Below, in pieces: positions 15,501 to 22,219 of a stretch of DNA of 23,917 bases. The stretch's first letter is position 1. The number at the start of each line of letters is the position of its first letter. The position numbers were made by a program, and so were the translations under genes. The stretch covers positions 1 to 23,917 of IMG/VR virus record IMGVR_UViG_3300042937_000979. The stretch is one strand, 5' to 3'. The notes below the pieces were generated by a model. It searched no databases. It worked only from the letters and a program-made list of their open reading frames with translations, and was not told where the DNA came from. This DNA comes from a virus.

Positions 15501-15764
15501 GCTCGTCCGTTCATATTTGAACCAAATGACACAATTACACGTAATCAAGTTAAAGGTGCATTTGAAGCGGTATTGAATGATATTGTTGCTAAACGTGGTA
15601 TCTACGATTACTTGGTAGTTTGTGATACTTCAAACAACACACCAGATCGTATTGATCGTAACGAATTGTACATTGATATTGCAATTGAGCCAGTTAAAGC
15701 AATTGAATTTATTTACATTCCAGTAAGATTAAAAGGTACAGGCGGAATCGCAGCAGGACTTTAA
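12519..15764 (+). CDS. 18: Tail sheath protein gp18, enlarged
   Basis: Major contractile sheath subunit. The N-terminus ALLSPGVSVSVIDESQYTPT with IPYILLATAQDK and the C-terminal domain are typical of phage sheath proteins. The latter includes NLREEQVEFNLIVCPGYPEL (~787-806), VYYPSGYATN, PWFAPAGVRRGVL, NPLTVLPGVGLVAYGQKTRA, NVSRLVCYLRLVLDKVARPF and the final YIPVRLKGTGGIAAGL. At 1081 aa it is much longer than T4 gp18 (659). The extra mass is in the middle (~130-700), where WIDTSDLENYPLIRRYTG-like segments and two related repeats (~230-315 and ~445-530) can be seen. These insertions should form domains on the outside of the sheath. The late promoter and strong Shine-Dalgarno fit an abundant late protein. 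Confidence 0.95.
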   Translation: MAALLSPGVSVSVIDESQYTPTAAGTIPYILLATAQDKLTPSSTTALGTTAANADKLLTITSQRELISTFGYPVFQQDAQGNPIHAHELNEYGLLAAYSALGVANRVYVQRADVDLNQLIGTSIRPTGTPSDGIYWLDQTYTNLGLHEFVNGASFTRQSTASITSTAYLVGGVNSGAPISSFGAIGQYAVNSANPSSPVYFKRYDNVWTLVGSDEWMLAHPAIVGSEANPSVSAGQQLTINSITVTLGGSGLLIDDVATQINSAAIPGVVATVNVAGHIELRVNGLAKSNGSTVDGKLKIDAGSPDLAAILGLWAGVEITRTLLAPTVQFSDYRNVPAWRVSDAPNTRPSGSVWIKTTATGNGASWAFKRYSSTAVGFSQVAAPLYNNDFTAIYGLDSTGGGAGIAAGTLYVKYDTAGNNTATFTAYEKQVAGLVKITGISNPPALTAHNTFSLAVSIPGSDAKTPVTVELSGTTASSFVADILSKNIPNIVATVESSGAVSISHLAGGVIEFTALTGSPLTTLGLVGSSQATCPTNVYYVSSTKWLASPWAPLVFTFSDTAPYSNPADGTLWYYNNPLDVDIMINDGTNWKGYRTVSNDARGYNLVATDVNGPILSASQPTTQSNGTTAVVAGDLWIDTSDLENYPLIRRYTGATWELLDNTDQVSTDGVVFADARWANAAVDPIVDSLPSIADMALVSFLDSDAPDYRLYARGTLLFNTRRSGYNVKRFESNYLTDINGIGQNFTPAAWISHSGINSGTGVPYFGHKAQRNTVVEALKSAIETSVNLREEQVEFNLIVCPGYPELIQNMITLNNDRKSTAFIIGDSPLTLNSSSTAITTWASNANFAIDNGTDGLVSTSEYLGVYYPSGYATNLDGNSVVVPASHAMLRTYIRSDNQSYPWFAPAGVRRGVLDNVSSIGYVDLADGSTFKSIGVTVGLRDVLYTNRVNPLTVLPGVGLVAYGQKTRASMTSAMDRVNVSRLVCYLRLVLDKVARPFIFEPNDTITRNQVKGAFEAVLNDIVAKRGIYDYLVVCDTSNNTPDRIDRNELYIDIAIEPVKAIEFIYIPVRLKGTGGIAAGL

Positions 15765-15772
15765 TATACTCT

Positions 15773-15801
15773 GTTAATGGTAGTTAACCCCTACCATTAA
15801 C
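15773..15801 (+). other. Strong 11-bp hairpin between gp18 and gp19
   Basis: A perfect inverted repeat GTTAATGGTAG (15773-15783) and CTACCATTAAC (15791-15801) with a 7-nt loop. There is no T-run after it, so it is not a standard terminator. It may protect the 3' end of gp18 mRNA, attenuate, or be a processing site. Confidence 0.75.
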
Positions 15802-15814
15802 TCGTGTATAAAAA

Positions 15815-15822
15815 GATAAATA
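15815..15822 (+). promoter_or_regulatory. T4-type late promoter for gp19
   Basis: GATAAATA with the predicted +1 near 15828, exactly where the AAGGA Shine-Dalgarno begins, giving a 13-nt leader. Confidence 0.7.
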
Positions 15823-15840
15823 TATAAAAGGAATAATAAG

Positions 15841-16476
15841 ATGGCAACATCATCATTAAATAAATTTACAGTACCATTATCAACAAACCAAAGTGCATCT
15901 GCACAAGGTCTATTGATGCCGAAATTAAAGTTCCGCTTCCGTGTAACTTTTGAAAATTTTGGTGTTAGCCAACCATCAACTGAGTTAACTAAACAAGTTA
16001 TGGATTTTAAACGTCCGACTTTAACATTTGACCCGATTGAAATACCAATTTACAACAGTCGTGTATATTATGCAGGCAAACCAACGTGGGAAACAGTTAA
16101 TTGTCAACTACGTGATGATGCAGGTGGAGAGACTAGTAAACGTGTTGGTGAGCAATTACAAAAACAATTTGACTTTATGGAACAATCTAGTGCAGCTACC
16201 GGTATTGATTATAAATTCCTTACACGCTTCGAAGTATTAGATGGCGGGAATGGTGCAAGCGAGCCAACTACATTAGAAACATGGGAAATGTATGGTTGCT
16301 TCTTAACATCAGTCGATTATGGTAACGCAGATTATTCATCAAATGATCCGATGACTATTAGCTTAACTATCCGTTATGATAATGCATTACAAACTCCGAC
16401 TGGTACAGGTGTTGGCACAGCAGTAGGCCAAGCATTTGTTAAATCAACAGGTGGTGTAGGCGCAATTACTGGTTAA
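15841..16476 (+). CDS. 19: Tail tube protein gp19
   Basis: Major inner tail tube subunit that stacks as hexamers inside the sheath. The 211-aa sequence has the tube signature: KLKFRFRVTFENFG, KQVMDFKRPTLTFDPIEIPI (residues ~51-70), YYAGKPTWETVNCQLRDDAG and YGCFLTSVDYGNADYSSNDP followed by MTISLTIRYDNA. T4 gp19 is 163 aa; the extra residues are in the middle and in a Gly/Thr-rich C-terminal tail. It has its own late promoter and terminator, so it can be made in large excess, as expected for a major structural protein. Confidence 0.95.
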   Translation: MATSSLNKFTVPLSTNQSASAQGLLMPKLKFRFRVTFENFGVSQPSTELTKQVMDFKRPTLTFDPIEIPIYNSRVYYAGKPTWETVNCQLRDDAGGETSKRVGEQLQKQFDFMEQSSAATGIDYKFLTRFEVLDGGNGASEPTTLETWEMYGCFLTSVDYGNADYSSNDPMTISLTIRYDNALQTPTGTGVGTAVGQAFVKSTGGVGAITG

Positions 16477-16498
16477 TAGCTAGTAAATGAAACAACTT

Positions 16499-16528
16499 AA
16501 AAGCTCGGTAATTTCCGGGCTTTTTTTT
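16499..16528 (+). terminator. Intrinsic terminator after gp19
   Basis: AAAAGCTCGG (16499-16508), TAATTT loop, CCGGGCTTTT with a T8 run to 16528; the stem has one G-U pair. It lies immediately before the next late promoter. Confidence 0.92.
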
Positions 16529-16531
16529 GGC

Positions 16532-16539
16532 GATAAATA
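16532..16539 (+). promoter_or_regulatory. T4-type late promoter
   Basis: GATAAATA four bases after the terminator T-run; the predicted leader is ~14 nt. The Shine-Dalgarno is weak (GGA at 16548-16550). Confidence 0.68.
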
Positions 16540-16558
16540 ATATAAATGGATAGCATAT

Positions 16559-17656
16559 ATGGCTGGCTTTATTAACCAATTCTTTACAGATCTAGCAACA
16601 GGACCTGATTTACGTGATCAGCAACATGCCGCACGAACCTTTGTTGATAGTTTATATAGACTCGGACCGAAGTCCGGTGCACTATTTCATGTATTCATTG
16701 ATGTTAATTCAACTGTAGCACAAGGCGACCCAACTGAAATTGGGCTAATGGCAAAAACTGCTTCGCTACCTAAGTTTACAATTCAAAACAAAATTTTAAA
16801 TGCATATAATAGAAAAAACATAGTTCAAGAACGTATTAACTATGATCCGTTGACATTAACATTTCATGATGATAGTGCCGATGTTGTTCGCGGCTTCTGG
16901 CAGAATTATTACAAATATTATTTTAGAGATGCAGATCAAACAGAACAACAATTTAATATGATGCACAAATATCAAAAACGAGCATCTGAATCTTGGGGTT
17001 ACAGTCCAAAAAACTCAACCGAAGCTGGTAACACTCCGAATTATATTAATGCAATTCGAATTTATAGTCTACATCAGAAACGCTTTAGTAGTTATACGTT
17101 GATACGCCCAACTATCATTAACTTTGCACACGGACAGCACACCCAAGGGGAATACAATACTCTTGAACATTCGATGACTATAAATTACGAAGCAGTACAA
17201 TATGATAGTGGGTCAGTTAACCAAGGTAAGGTAATGGGCTTTCAACGTACTCATTATGATAATGTACCAAGTCCATTAACTGCCGCAGGTGGTGGTACTC
17301 AGAGTATAATGGGACCGGGTGGGCTAATAGAAGGCGCAGGCGATGTCCTAACTAATTTACAAAGCGGTAACTTTGGTGCCGCAGCATTAACAGCATTACG
17401 AGTTGGTAATAATGCTAAAAACATGAATTTAAAATCAGCCGCATCAGCTGAACTTAAACAAACTGCAATGAATATACTTAGAGGACAAAATACACAAAGT
17501 ACAGTTTTTGTTCCTACACAAGGTGCTATTGCTGATGGGTTATCAAAAGCTGCAAATTCAATACCGGGCCTTATTAAACCAACAACAGGGATATTCAATA
17601 ATATGAATTCACAAAGCAATCAAGTACCAAGTACTAACTCTCGTACAATCATATAA
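16559..17656 (+). CDS. Baseplate tail-tube initiator, gp48/gp54-like
   Basis: A 365-aa probable tube-fold protein that joins the baseplate to the first tube ring. The N-terminal two-thirds shows the gp19/gp54 pattern: TASLPKFTIQNKILNAYNRK (~76-95), NIVQERINYDPLTLTFHDDS, RGFWQNYYKYYFRDA, INAIRIYSLHQKRFSSYTLI and EHSMTINYEAVQYDSG. The tail (~240-365) is Gly/Asn/Ala-rich and disordered-looking. The length is close to T4 gp48 (364) and longer than gp54 (320). Sequence alone does not tell me which it matches, so no symbol is given. It follows gp19 behind a terminator and its own late promoter, and is probably transcribed with the next two genes. Confidence 0.72.
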   Translation: MAGFINQFFTDLATGPDLRDQQHAARTFVDSLYRLGPKSGALFHVFIDVNSTVAQGDPTEIGLMAKTASLPKFTIQNKILNAYNRKNIVQERINYDPLTLTFHDDSADVVRGFWQNYYKYYFRDADQTEQQFNMMHKYQKRASESWGYSPKNSTEAGNTPNYINAIRIYSLHQKRFSSYTLIRPTIINFAHGQHTQGEYNTLEHSMTINYEAVQYDSGSVNQGKVMGFQRTHYDNVPSPLTAAGGGTQSIMGPGGLIEGAGDVLTNLQSGNFGAAALTALRVGNNAKNMNLKSAASAELKQTAMNILRGQNTQSTVFVPTQGAIADGLSKAANSIPGLIKPTTGIFNNMNSQSNQVPSTNSRTII

Positions 17657-17665
17657 AGGACCTAT

Positions 17666-18304
17666 ATGACAATAAATGGAAATTTACCTCCTAGTATCAA
17701 CGTAAATGATAACACCACACAATATTTTAATAATTTTTTTAATCCTGGTATAAATGTTAATCAGAATATTGATGATTCGTTGATTGGATTTTTTCAATCT
17801 ATCACCGGGAATAAGGATAGTGGGAGAACTTTAGCGGCATCGGTTTTGTATACTGCAACAAGTCAAGGAATCGACATAATGTCATTCATTGATGAATTAC
17901 GTACTCTTAAAAAAGGCGGCATAATTGAACATAAAGAACCAATAGATAGTATATTAATTAATTCTACATATACTACATATCAGGAATTAATTCTTAATAA
18001 GAATGATTATAATTTTGGACAATTATTTTACCTTCCGATACAAAATATATTTTATCAACTACAACCAACAGTTGGCGGCAATTCTAAATTAGTGGCAGTA
18101 GTTAACTATAAAGCAGATCGAGTAGTATTAAATAAAGATACAGTATTATATAATTATTTTGTAGTATCGTACACACAAGAACAAAACGAACTCAATGCAT
18201 ATTTAACATTATTATTAAATTTAAATAGAGTAAACACTAGTTTACTTGGGCTTAGTAATAGTCCGCAACTAAACAAATATATAGCACGTGCTATACTTCC
18301 ATAA
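17666..18304 (+). CDS. Putative virion protein of unknown function
   Basis: A 212-aa protein with no named family that I can assign. It has an Asn-rich N-terminus (INGNLPPSINVNDNTTQYFN), a helical block GRTLAASVLYTATSQGIDIM then SFIDELRTLKKGG (~55-87), a Tyr/Asn/Gln-rich middle (~98-170) and a C-terminal block AYLTLLLNLNRVNTSLLGLS then NSPQLNKYIARAILP. The two helical blocks look conserved-type, while the middle may be a later insertion. AAAGGA lies before the ATG. The stop overlaps the gp4 start (TAATG), placing it in a head/baseplate assembly operon. Confidence 0.82.
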   Translation: MTINGNLPPSINVNDNTTQYFNNFFNPGINVNQNIDDSLIGFFQSITGNKDSGRTLAASVLYTATSQGIDIMSFIDELRTLKKGGIIEHKEPIDSILINSTYTTYQELILNKNDYNFGQLFYLPIQNIFYQLQPTVGGNSKLVAVVNYKADRVVLNKDTVLYNYFVVSYTQEQNELNAYLTLLLNLNRVNTSLLGLSNSPQLNKYIARAILP

Positions 18305-18735
18305 TGGCAAAATACGCAAACGGCAAATATCAAATAACTAATCCTGAGAAATATATTGGTAAACGTTTACCAACATACAGATCAAGTTGGGAGTTTACCT
18401 TTATGTCATTTTGCGATAACAACCCATCTATAATCAACTGGGCAAGTGAAGCAATTACTATTCCGTATCGCAACCCAGTAACTGGCAAGAACACGGTATA
18501 TATTCCGGACTTTCTTGTAGTCTACTTAGATGCAAATCAGCAACGTCACACAGAACTCATTGAAATCAAACCTAGTAAAGAAACAACAATGGAAGCGGCT
18601 AAAAGCTATCGCGACAAACTATCTGTAGCAATCAACATGGCTAAGTGGGCAATGGCAGATCAATGGGCTAAAGCACACGGTATGCGTTTTAGAGTAGTAT
18701 CGGAATTTGATATTTTTAAAAACGTTAAACGTTAA
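18304..18735 (+). CDS. 4: Head completion protein gp4 (PD-(D/E)xK nuclease fold)
   Basis: The T4 gp4 homologue is needed to make filled heads competent for tail joining. At 143 aa it is nearly the T4 size (150). It has YRSSWEFTFMSFCDNNPSII (residues 25-44; T4 gp4 has a similar YRSSWE..F..FCD.NP segment), then YIPDFLVVY with D69 and LIEIKPS with E87-x-K89. These form a PD...ExK nuclease core, with E30 as the upstream acidic residue, as in TnsA-like endonucleases. It could therefore cut DNA during head maturation. It is translationally coupled to the upstream ORF. Confidence 0.88.
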   Translation: MAKYANGKYQITNPEKYIGKRLPTYRSSWEFTFMSFCDNNPSIINWASEAITIPYRNPVTGKNTVYIPDFLVVYLDANQQRHTELIEIKPSKETTMEAAKSYRDKLSVAINMAKWAMADQWAKAHGMRFRVVSEFDIFKNVKR

Positions 18736-18738
18736 ACT

Positions 18739-18746
18739 ACTAAATA
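18739..18746 (+). promoter_or_regulatory. Possible late promoter for gp16 in a small inverted repeat
   Basis: ACTAAATA with the predicted +1 about 2 nt before the ATG at 18754. It overlaps TAAACTA (18733-18739) and TAGTTTA (18745-18751). No Shine-Dalgarno is visible for gp16. The evidence is weak. Confidence 0.35.
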
Positions 18747-18753
18747 GTTTACT

Positions 18754-19248
18754 ATGACACAAAAACTACAAGAATTATTTAACCTTGCTCCTACCGAAGA
18801 ACCCACAGTAGAAGACGCAAACACAACAATCGAAGAAAACAGAGCTATGCTCGTGGAAATGGATCTTACCATTGATAAGATAGATGCCGCACTGCCACAC
18901 GTTAACGACCTTGATACTACAGACAATGAGTTAGATGAACTTGCTAAATTAGCAACTGAAAAGTTTAATGACTTAATGGACTTGGGTATGAACGTTGAAG
19001 CACGTTTTAGTGGAACAATACTGCAAACAGCTGGCACATTATTAGGTCACGCAATTACAGCAAAGCAAGCTAAGATTGATAGAAAAATACGTACAATTGA
19101 TTTACAACTTAAGAAAATGAAGTTAGATCAATCTGCGACTAAAACAGATGGTGACAAAATACTTGGTGCTATAGATGGCAATGGCGGCGTAGTACTTGAT
19201 AGAAATGCACTATTAGCACAGATACTTGGTAAAAGCAAGCCAGATTAA
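18754..19248 (+). CDS. 16: Small terminase subunit gp16-like
   Basis: Probable small terminase, the ring that regulates the gp17 motor and recognises DNA for packaging. It is 164 aa, as in T4. It has a helical N-terminal half (ENRAMLVEMDLTIDKIDAAL), a central helix ARFSGTILQTAGTLLGHAIT (about 92-111; compare T4 [20 protein letters not shown]), a Lys-rich helix KIDRKIRTIDLQLKKMKLD and a short C-terminal tail with VVLDRNALLAQIL. Coiled-coil composition and position between gp4 and gp17 support the call. Primary similarity is low. Unlike T4, it is separated from gp17 by 3.5 kb. Confidence 0.7.
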   Translation: MTQKLQELFNLAPTEEPTVEDANTTIEENRAMLVEMDLTIDKIDAALPHVNDLDTTDNELDELAKLATEKFNDLMDLGMNVEARFSGTILQTAGTLLGHAITAKQAKIDRKIRTIDLQLKKMKLDQSATKTDGDKILGAIDGNGGVVLDRNALLAQILGKSKPD

Positions 19249-19261
19249 AACAGCAATTTTG

Positions 19262-19269
19262 AATAAATA
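19262..19269 (+). promoter_or_regulatory. T4-type late promoter
   Basis: AATAAATA with the predicted +1 near 19275, exactly at the start of the AAGGA Shine-Dalgarno; 16-nt leader. Confidence 0.6.
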
Positions 19270-19290
19270 ACTGTAAGGATATATAAAACT

Positions 19291-19896
19291 ATGAAGAATT
19301 TTTTGCAACATTTAACTGAAAGCCAAAAAACATACGAGTTTGTAATTAAGATTGCTAACATCGATCCAGCGGAATCATTGGATAGATTAAAATCAGCACT
19401 TGATGCTTACGGCTTAGAAAGTTTAAGTAAACCAAAACGTTTACCAATTAAAGCCAATGATATTGATTTTCCGGCTTTGGTTAACTGCCAGTTATACTTA
19501 ATGGATGCAGTGCTTAAATATCCAGTAAACGATGCGCAATTACGTGCTATTGTATCAGAACGTGGAGCAATTCCGCCTAGCAATATTGTAGTTGTTCCTA
19601 AAAATCATCCAGAAGAAGTATGGCGTTGGAACGCAACAGGTGAAAGCGAAATACGTGAATTCAAAAAAGGTGAAGCAGTACTTGATAAACCATACGAAGC
19701 AGATTGCCCATCGGCAGCTGAAGCTAGTAAAGCGTATAGTCAAGGTAGTTTTCTTAAAGAATTAAACAAAGTTAAGTTTGAAATTGCTGGTAAAGAATCA
19801 GCAGATGGTAAAACAACAAATGATTTACCACAAGGAACAAAAAGCCCAGTGGGCTCAGTAGCAACTAAATTACCAAGCCCATCTAAAGGAAAATAA
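19291..19896 (+). CDS. Unknown protein with N-terminal capsid-targeting-like peptide
   Basis: A 201-aa protein of unassigned family. It begins MKNFLQHLTE-S: a 10-residue amphipathic peptide ending L-T-E, which resembles the T4 internal-protein leader MKTYQEFIAE cut by the gp21 prohead protease at (L/I)-x-E. The core (residues ~14-100) looks folded, with YEFVIKIANIDPAESLDRLK, then LKYPVNDAQLRAIVSERGAI, then PPSNIVVVPKNHPEEVW, an alpha/beta pattern. The last ~60 residues are charged and Ser/Pro/Lys-rich. It has its own late promoter and good Shine-Dalgarno, so it is a late protein, probably in the virion. Confidence 0.85.
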   Translation: MKNFLQHLTESQKTYEFVIKIANIDPAESLDRLKSALDAYGLESLSKPKRLPIKANDIDFPALVNCQLYLMDAVLKYPVNDAQLRAIVSERGAIPPSNIVVVPKNHPEEVWRWNATGESEIREFKKGEAVLDKPYEADCPSAAEASKAYSQGSFLKELNKVKFEIAGKESADGKTTNDLPQGTKSPVGSVATKLPSPSKGK

Positions 19897-19900
19897 TAAA

Positions 19901-21511
19901 ATGAGCAACAATAACATCTATAACATCTTAGGCAAGTTAAAAGGAATCACCGATACTGCCGCCTTGACACCAGACACACAACCTACTACAGTATACGAAA
20001 GCGTGGAAGCACGTGGTAGTATCACAGAAGCAGTTAAGGCTTTAGAAGCAAAGTATAAAACTTTTAAAGAAAGCAAAGCCGATGACATTGCCGACAAGAA
20101 AGCAGAAAAAGAAGCCGGCGACTGGTGGGGCGATAAGAAAGCTGACAGTAAAAAATCACGTGAAGTTAAAGGTGACAAATACGGCGGAAGCAAACAAAAA
20201 TCAGATGACGAAGACGACTTCAAAAGCAAAAAAACTGCTATCTTAGATAAAGATGAAGAAGAAGTTTTAGATGAATCATTAAATGAATATAGCCAAGACG
20301 AATACGATGGTGCTATGTCGGACTTTAAAAAGAAAGGCGGCCAAGTGAAACAATTACCAGCAGGTAATGCTAAAAACCCAATCTCAACAGCAAGTCGTCA
20401 TATTGCTGGTAAAGGTGAAGCGGGCAAAGGTAAGACAGCTGGACGTGGAGCAAATGTAACAGCTTCTAAACCTGTAGTTGATATATATGAAAAGGCACTT
20501 CCGGGTCGAGTAGAAGAAGGTTTGGCTTTTGGCGATACAGTTAAAAACTCAGCCGCTAAATTAAGCAAAGCTCCAAAAGCTAAACTAGTTAAAGAAAGCG
20601 CATCAGTACGCAATCACCCAATCTATACTAATCCAGATGCATGGAATCACTATAAAAAAGAATTAGACGAAGAAGAATTGGGTAAAGCAACACAAGAGTT
20701 AGATGAAATTTCTAAACTTGCTGGATTGCCAAAACCAGCCGTTAATACTGTACCACCAATTGCCCCTGCTGCAGATAATTTTCCACCTGCACCACCAGAG
20801 CTACCACCGCTTGTAATTGAAGCAGACAATGCAGTTTCAATTAACGGCCAAGATGTAAATGTTGATAGTATCGAAGTTGATGGGGTTAACCTGCAAGATA
20901 TGCCAGATTTCTCTGATGCTTATATAACATACGCAGAATTTACAGATGGTACACCACTATCAGAGCGTGAGTTAGAACAATTAGATAACGAACACGGCGA
21001 TTTAGTAAATATAGCGGCACACGATAGTTTACACGGCATGGCTGATAGATTTGAGATAGATGAAACAGAAATGGAAGAAGGCAATGAATTTAGTGGTGCA
21101 TTAGCAGCCGCTAAAGCATCTGGTATTAAAGACTTTGAAGTTGCTGGTAAAAAATATACAGTTAAAGAAGATATTAACGTAAACGTTACAGCAAGTGGCG
21201 AAGAAGATGCACTTAATTTAATCCGTAAATTATCTGGGATGCCAATGATTGCAGTTGCACAAAGTGAAGAACCATGCGATGGCGCAATGGAAGTTGAAGT
21301 TGATGAAGAACGTGACCCAGAATATGTAAATAGTCCACGTGAACAAACTGCTAGTATCGGTGCTGCTATTCCAAGCGGTAATGACTTACACGGTGCTAAA
21401 CGTGCTTATAAAATTACACAACCAGGCGACAACCCAATGGCAGTTGCTGAATCTAAAAAAGATACAAGCTGGAACAAATACACAGGTATGTTAAAAGGAC
21501 TGTTGAAATGA
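19901..21511 (+). CDS. Large acidic, mostly disordered protein between terminase genes
   Basis: A 536-aa protein with no named family recognised. The order is: a highly charged Lys/Glu/Asp region (~43-135, KESKADDIADKKAEKEAG, DDEDDFKSKK), a basic Gly/Lys segment (~160-190, GKGEAGKGKTAGRGANVT), a proline-rich stretch (~280-305, APAADNFPPAPPELPPLV), then an acidic C-terminal half with MEEGNEFSGALAAAKASGIK and DFEVAGKKYTVKED. Several (L/I)-x-E sites occur (ITE 41-43; LDE and LNE near 125). The composition fits a scaffold-like, head-core or internal protein, but that is inference. It starts 4 nt after the preceding stop, and its stop overlaps the next start (ATGA). Confidence 0.85.
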   Translation: MSNNNIYNILGKLKGITDTAALTPDTQPTTVYESVEARGSITEAVKALEAKYKTFKESKADDIADKKAEKEAGDWWGDKKADSKKSREVKGDKYGGSKQKSDDEDDFKSKKTAILDKDEEEVLDESLNEYSQDEYDGAMSDFKKKGGQVKQLPAGNAKNPISTASRHIAGKGEAGKGKTAGRGANVTASKPVVDIYEKALPGRVEEGLAFGDTVKNSAAKLSKAPKAKLVKESASVRNHPIYTNPDAWNHYKKELDEEELGKATQELDEISKLAGLPKPAVNTVPPIAPAADNFPPAPPELPPLVIEADNAVSINGQDVNVDSIEVDGVNLQDMPDFSDAYITYAEFTDGTPLSERELEQLDNEHGDLVNIAAHDSLHGMADRFEIDETEMEEGNEFSGALAAAKASGIKDFEVAGKKYTVKEDINVNVTASGEEDALNLIRKLSGMPMIAVAQSEEPCDGAMEVEVDEERDPEYVNSPREQTASIGAAIPSGNDLHGAKRAYKITQPGDNPMAVAESKKDTSWNKYTGMLKGLLK

Positions 21512-21873
21512 GTTCAGACTTATTAAAAAAATATGCAATGATTGTTGAAAGTAGTAATTACTTCAACAATCCTACTGTACCAGCTGATGAACAACTTCCT
21601 GCACCGCCAGAAGAAGTTAATCTACAACTTAACGAAGAAGATGACAACTATCATCTCAATGAGTTATTAGATCAACTCGAAGAAGCATTGGAACAAGCTG
21701 GTAACATCTGTAGAGAACTTGAGCATTCTGAACAGTTAGGTAGAGTTGTTAGAGCATACACTCGCCCATGGTTACAAGCATGGATTAGTGATAGCCATCA
21801 AATGGGTTCAGTATATTCAATGCGTGAAACATTAGTAGACAATGCTAGCGATGAAGAAGACGGCGAATACTAA
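21508..21873 (+). CDS. Small acidic protein of unknown function
   Basis: A 121-aa protein beginning MSSDLLKKYAMIVE-S, again with an I-x-E site within the first 14 residues. It is Glu/Gln/Asp-rich with a leucine-spaced helix (HLNELLDQLEEALEQAGNIC) and an aromatic YTRPWLQAWISDSHQ segment. No domain recognised. The start overlaps the upstream stop (ATGA), so it is translationally coupled. The final Asp/Glu tail ends just before the next gene. Confidence 0.82.
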   Translation: MSSDLLKKYAMIVESSNYFNNPTVPADEQLPAPPEEVNLQLNEEDDNYHLNELLDQLEEALEQAGNICRELEHSEQLGRVVRAYTRPWLQAWISDSHQMGSVYSMRETLVDNASDEEDGEY

Positions 21874-21874
21874 A

Positions 21875-22219
21875 ATGAAAACATTACGTGAATATATCGA
21901 GCAACTGACTGAACGTAGTCAAGTTGACCCAGAAACACAAAATATGCTAACTATTGCTAAAGCAAGATATCCGCAGGCACAAGGTGATGATCTTAGTGCA
22001 TTGGCTACATTAGTACGTAGATCAAACAAACATAGTATGGCCGATATTAAAACACTTGGTGCAGAAAATGATGCAGAAGAAGCAGATATTGACCAATTAG
22101 AAATTGAAAATAACAGCGAAGATATGGCAATTGATGCAAACAGTCACAAACTCGATACACTTGATAATGAATTAACTCAATTGCGTAAACAAATAGCTAC
22201 ACTAACAGGTAGACACTAG
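21875..22219 (+). CDS. Small helical protein with capsid-targeting-like N-terminus
   Basis: 114 aa from the ATG at 21875. The longer frame from 21842 overlaps the upstream gene and lacks a better start. It begins MKTLREYIEQLTE-R, ending in L-T-E, close in style to T4 internal-protein leaders (MKTYQEFIAE). The remainder is a predicted coiled coil: EEADIDQLEIENNSEDMAID and LDTLDNELTQLRKQIATLTG. Function unknown. The stop overlaps the next start (TAGTG). Confidence 0.8.
   Translation: MKTLREYIEQLTERSQVDPETQNMLTIAKARYPQAQGDDLSALATLVRRSNKHSMADIKTLGAENDAEEADIDQLEIENNSEDMAIDANSHKLDTLDNELTQLRKQIATLTGRH

Noticed and set aside
21842-21874. Upstream extension of the ORF that begins at 21875
   Set aside because: It would overlap the end of the previous gene by 32 nt. 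The ATG at 21875 gives a leader peptide like those of its neighbours.
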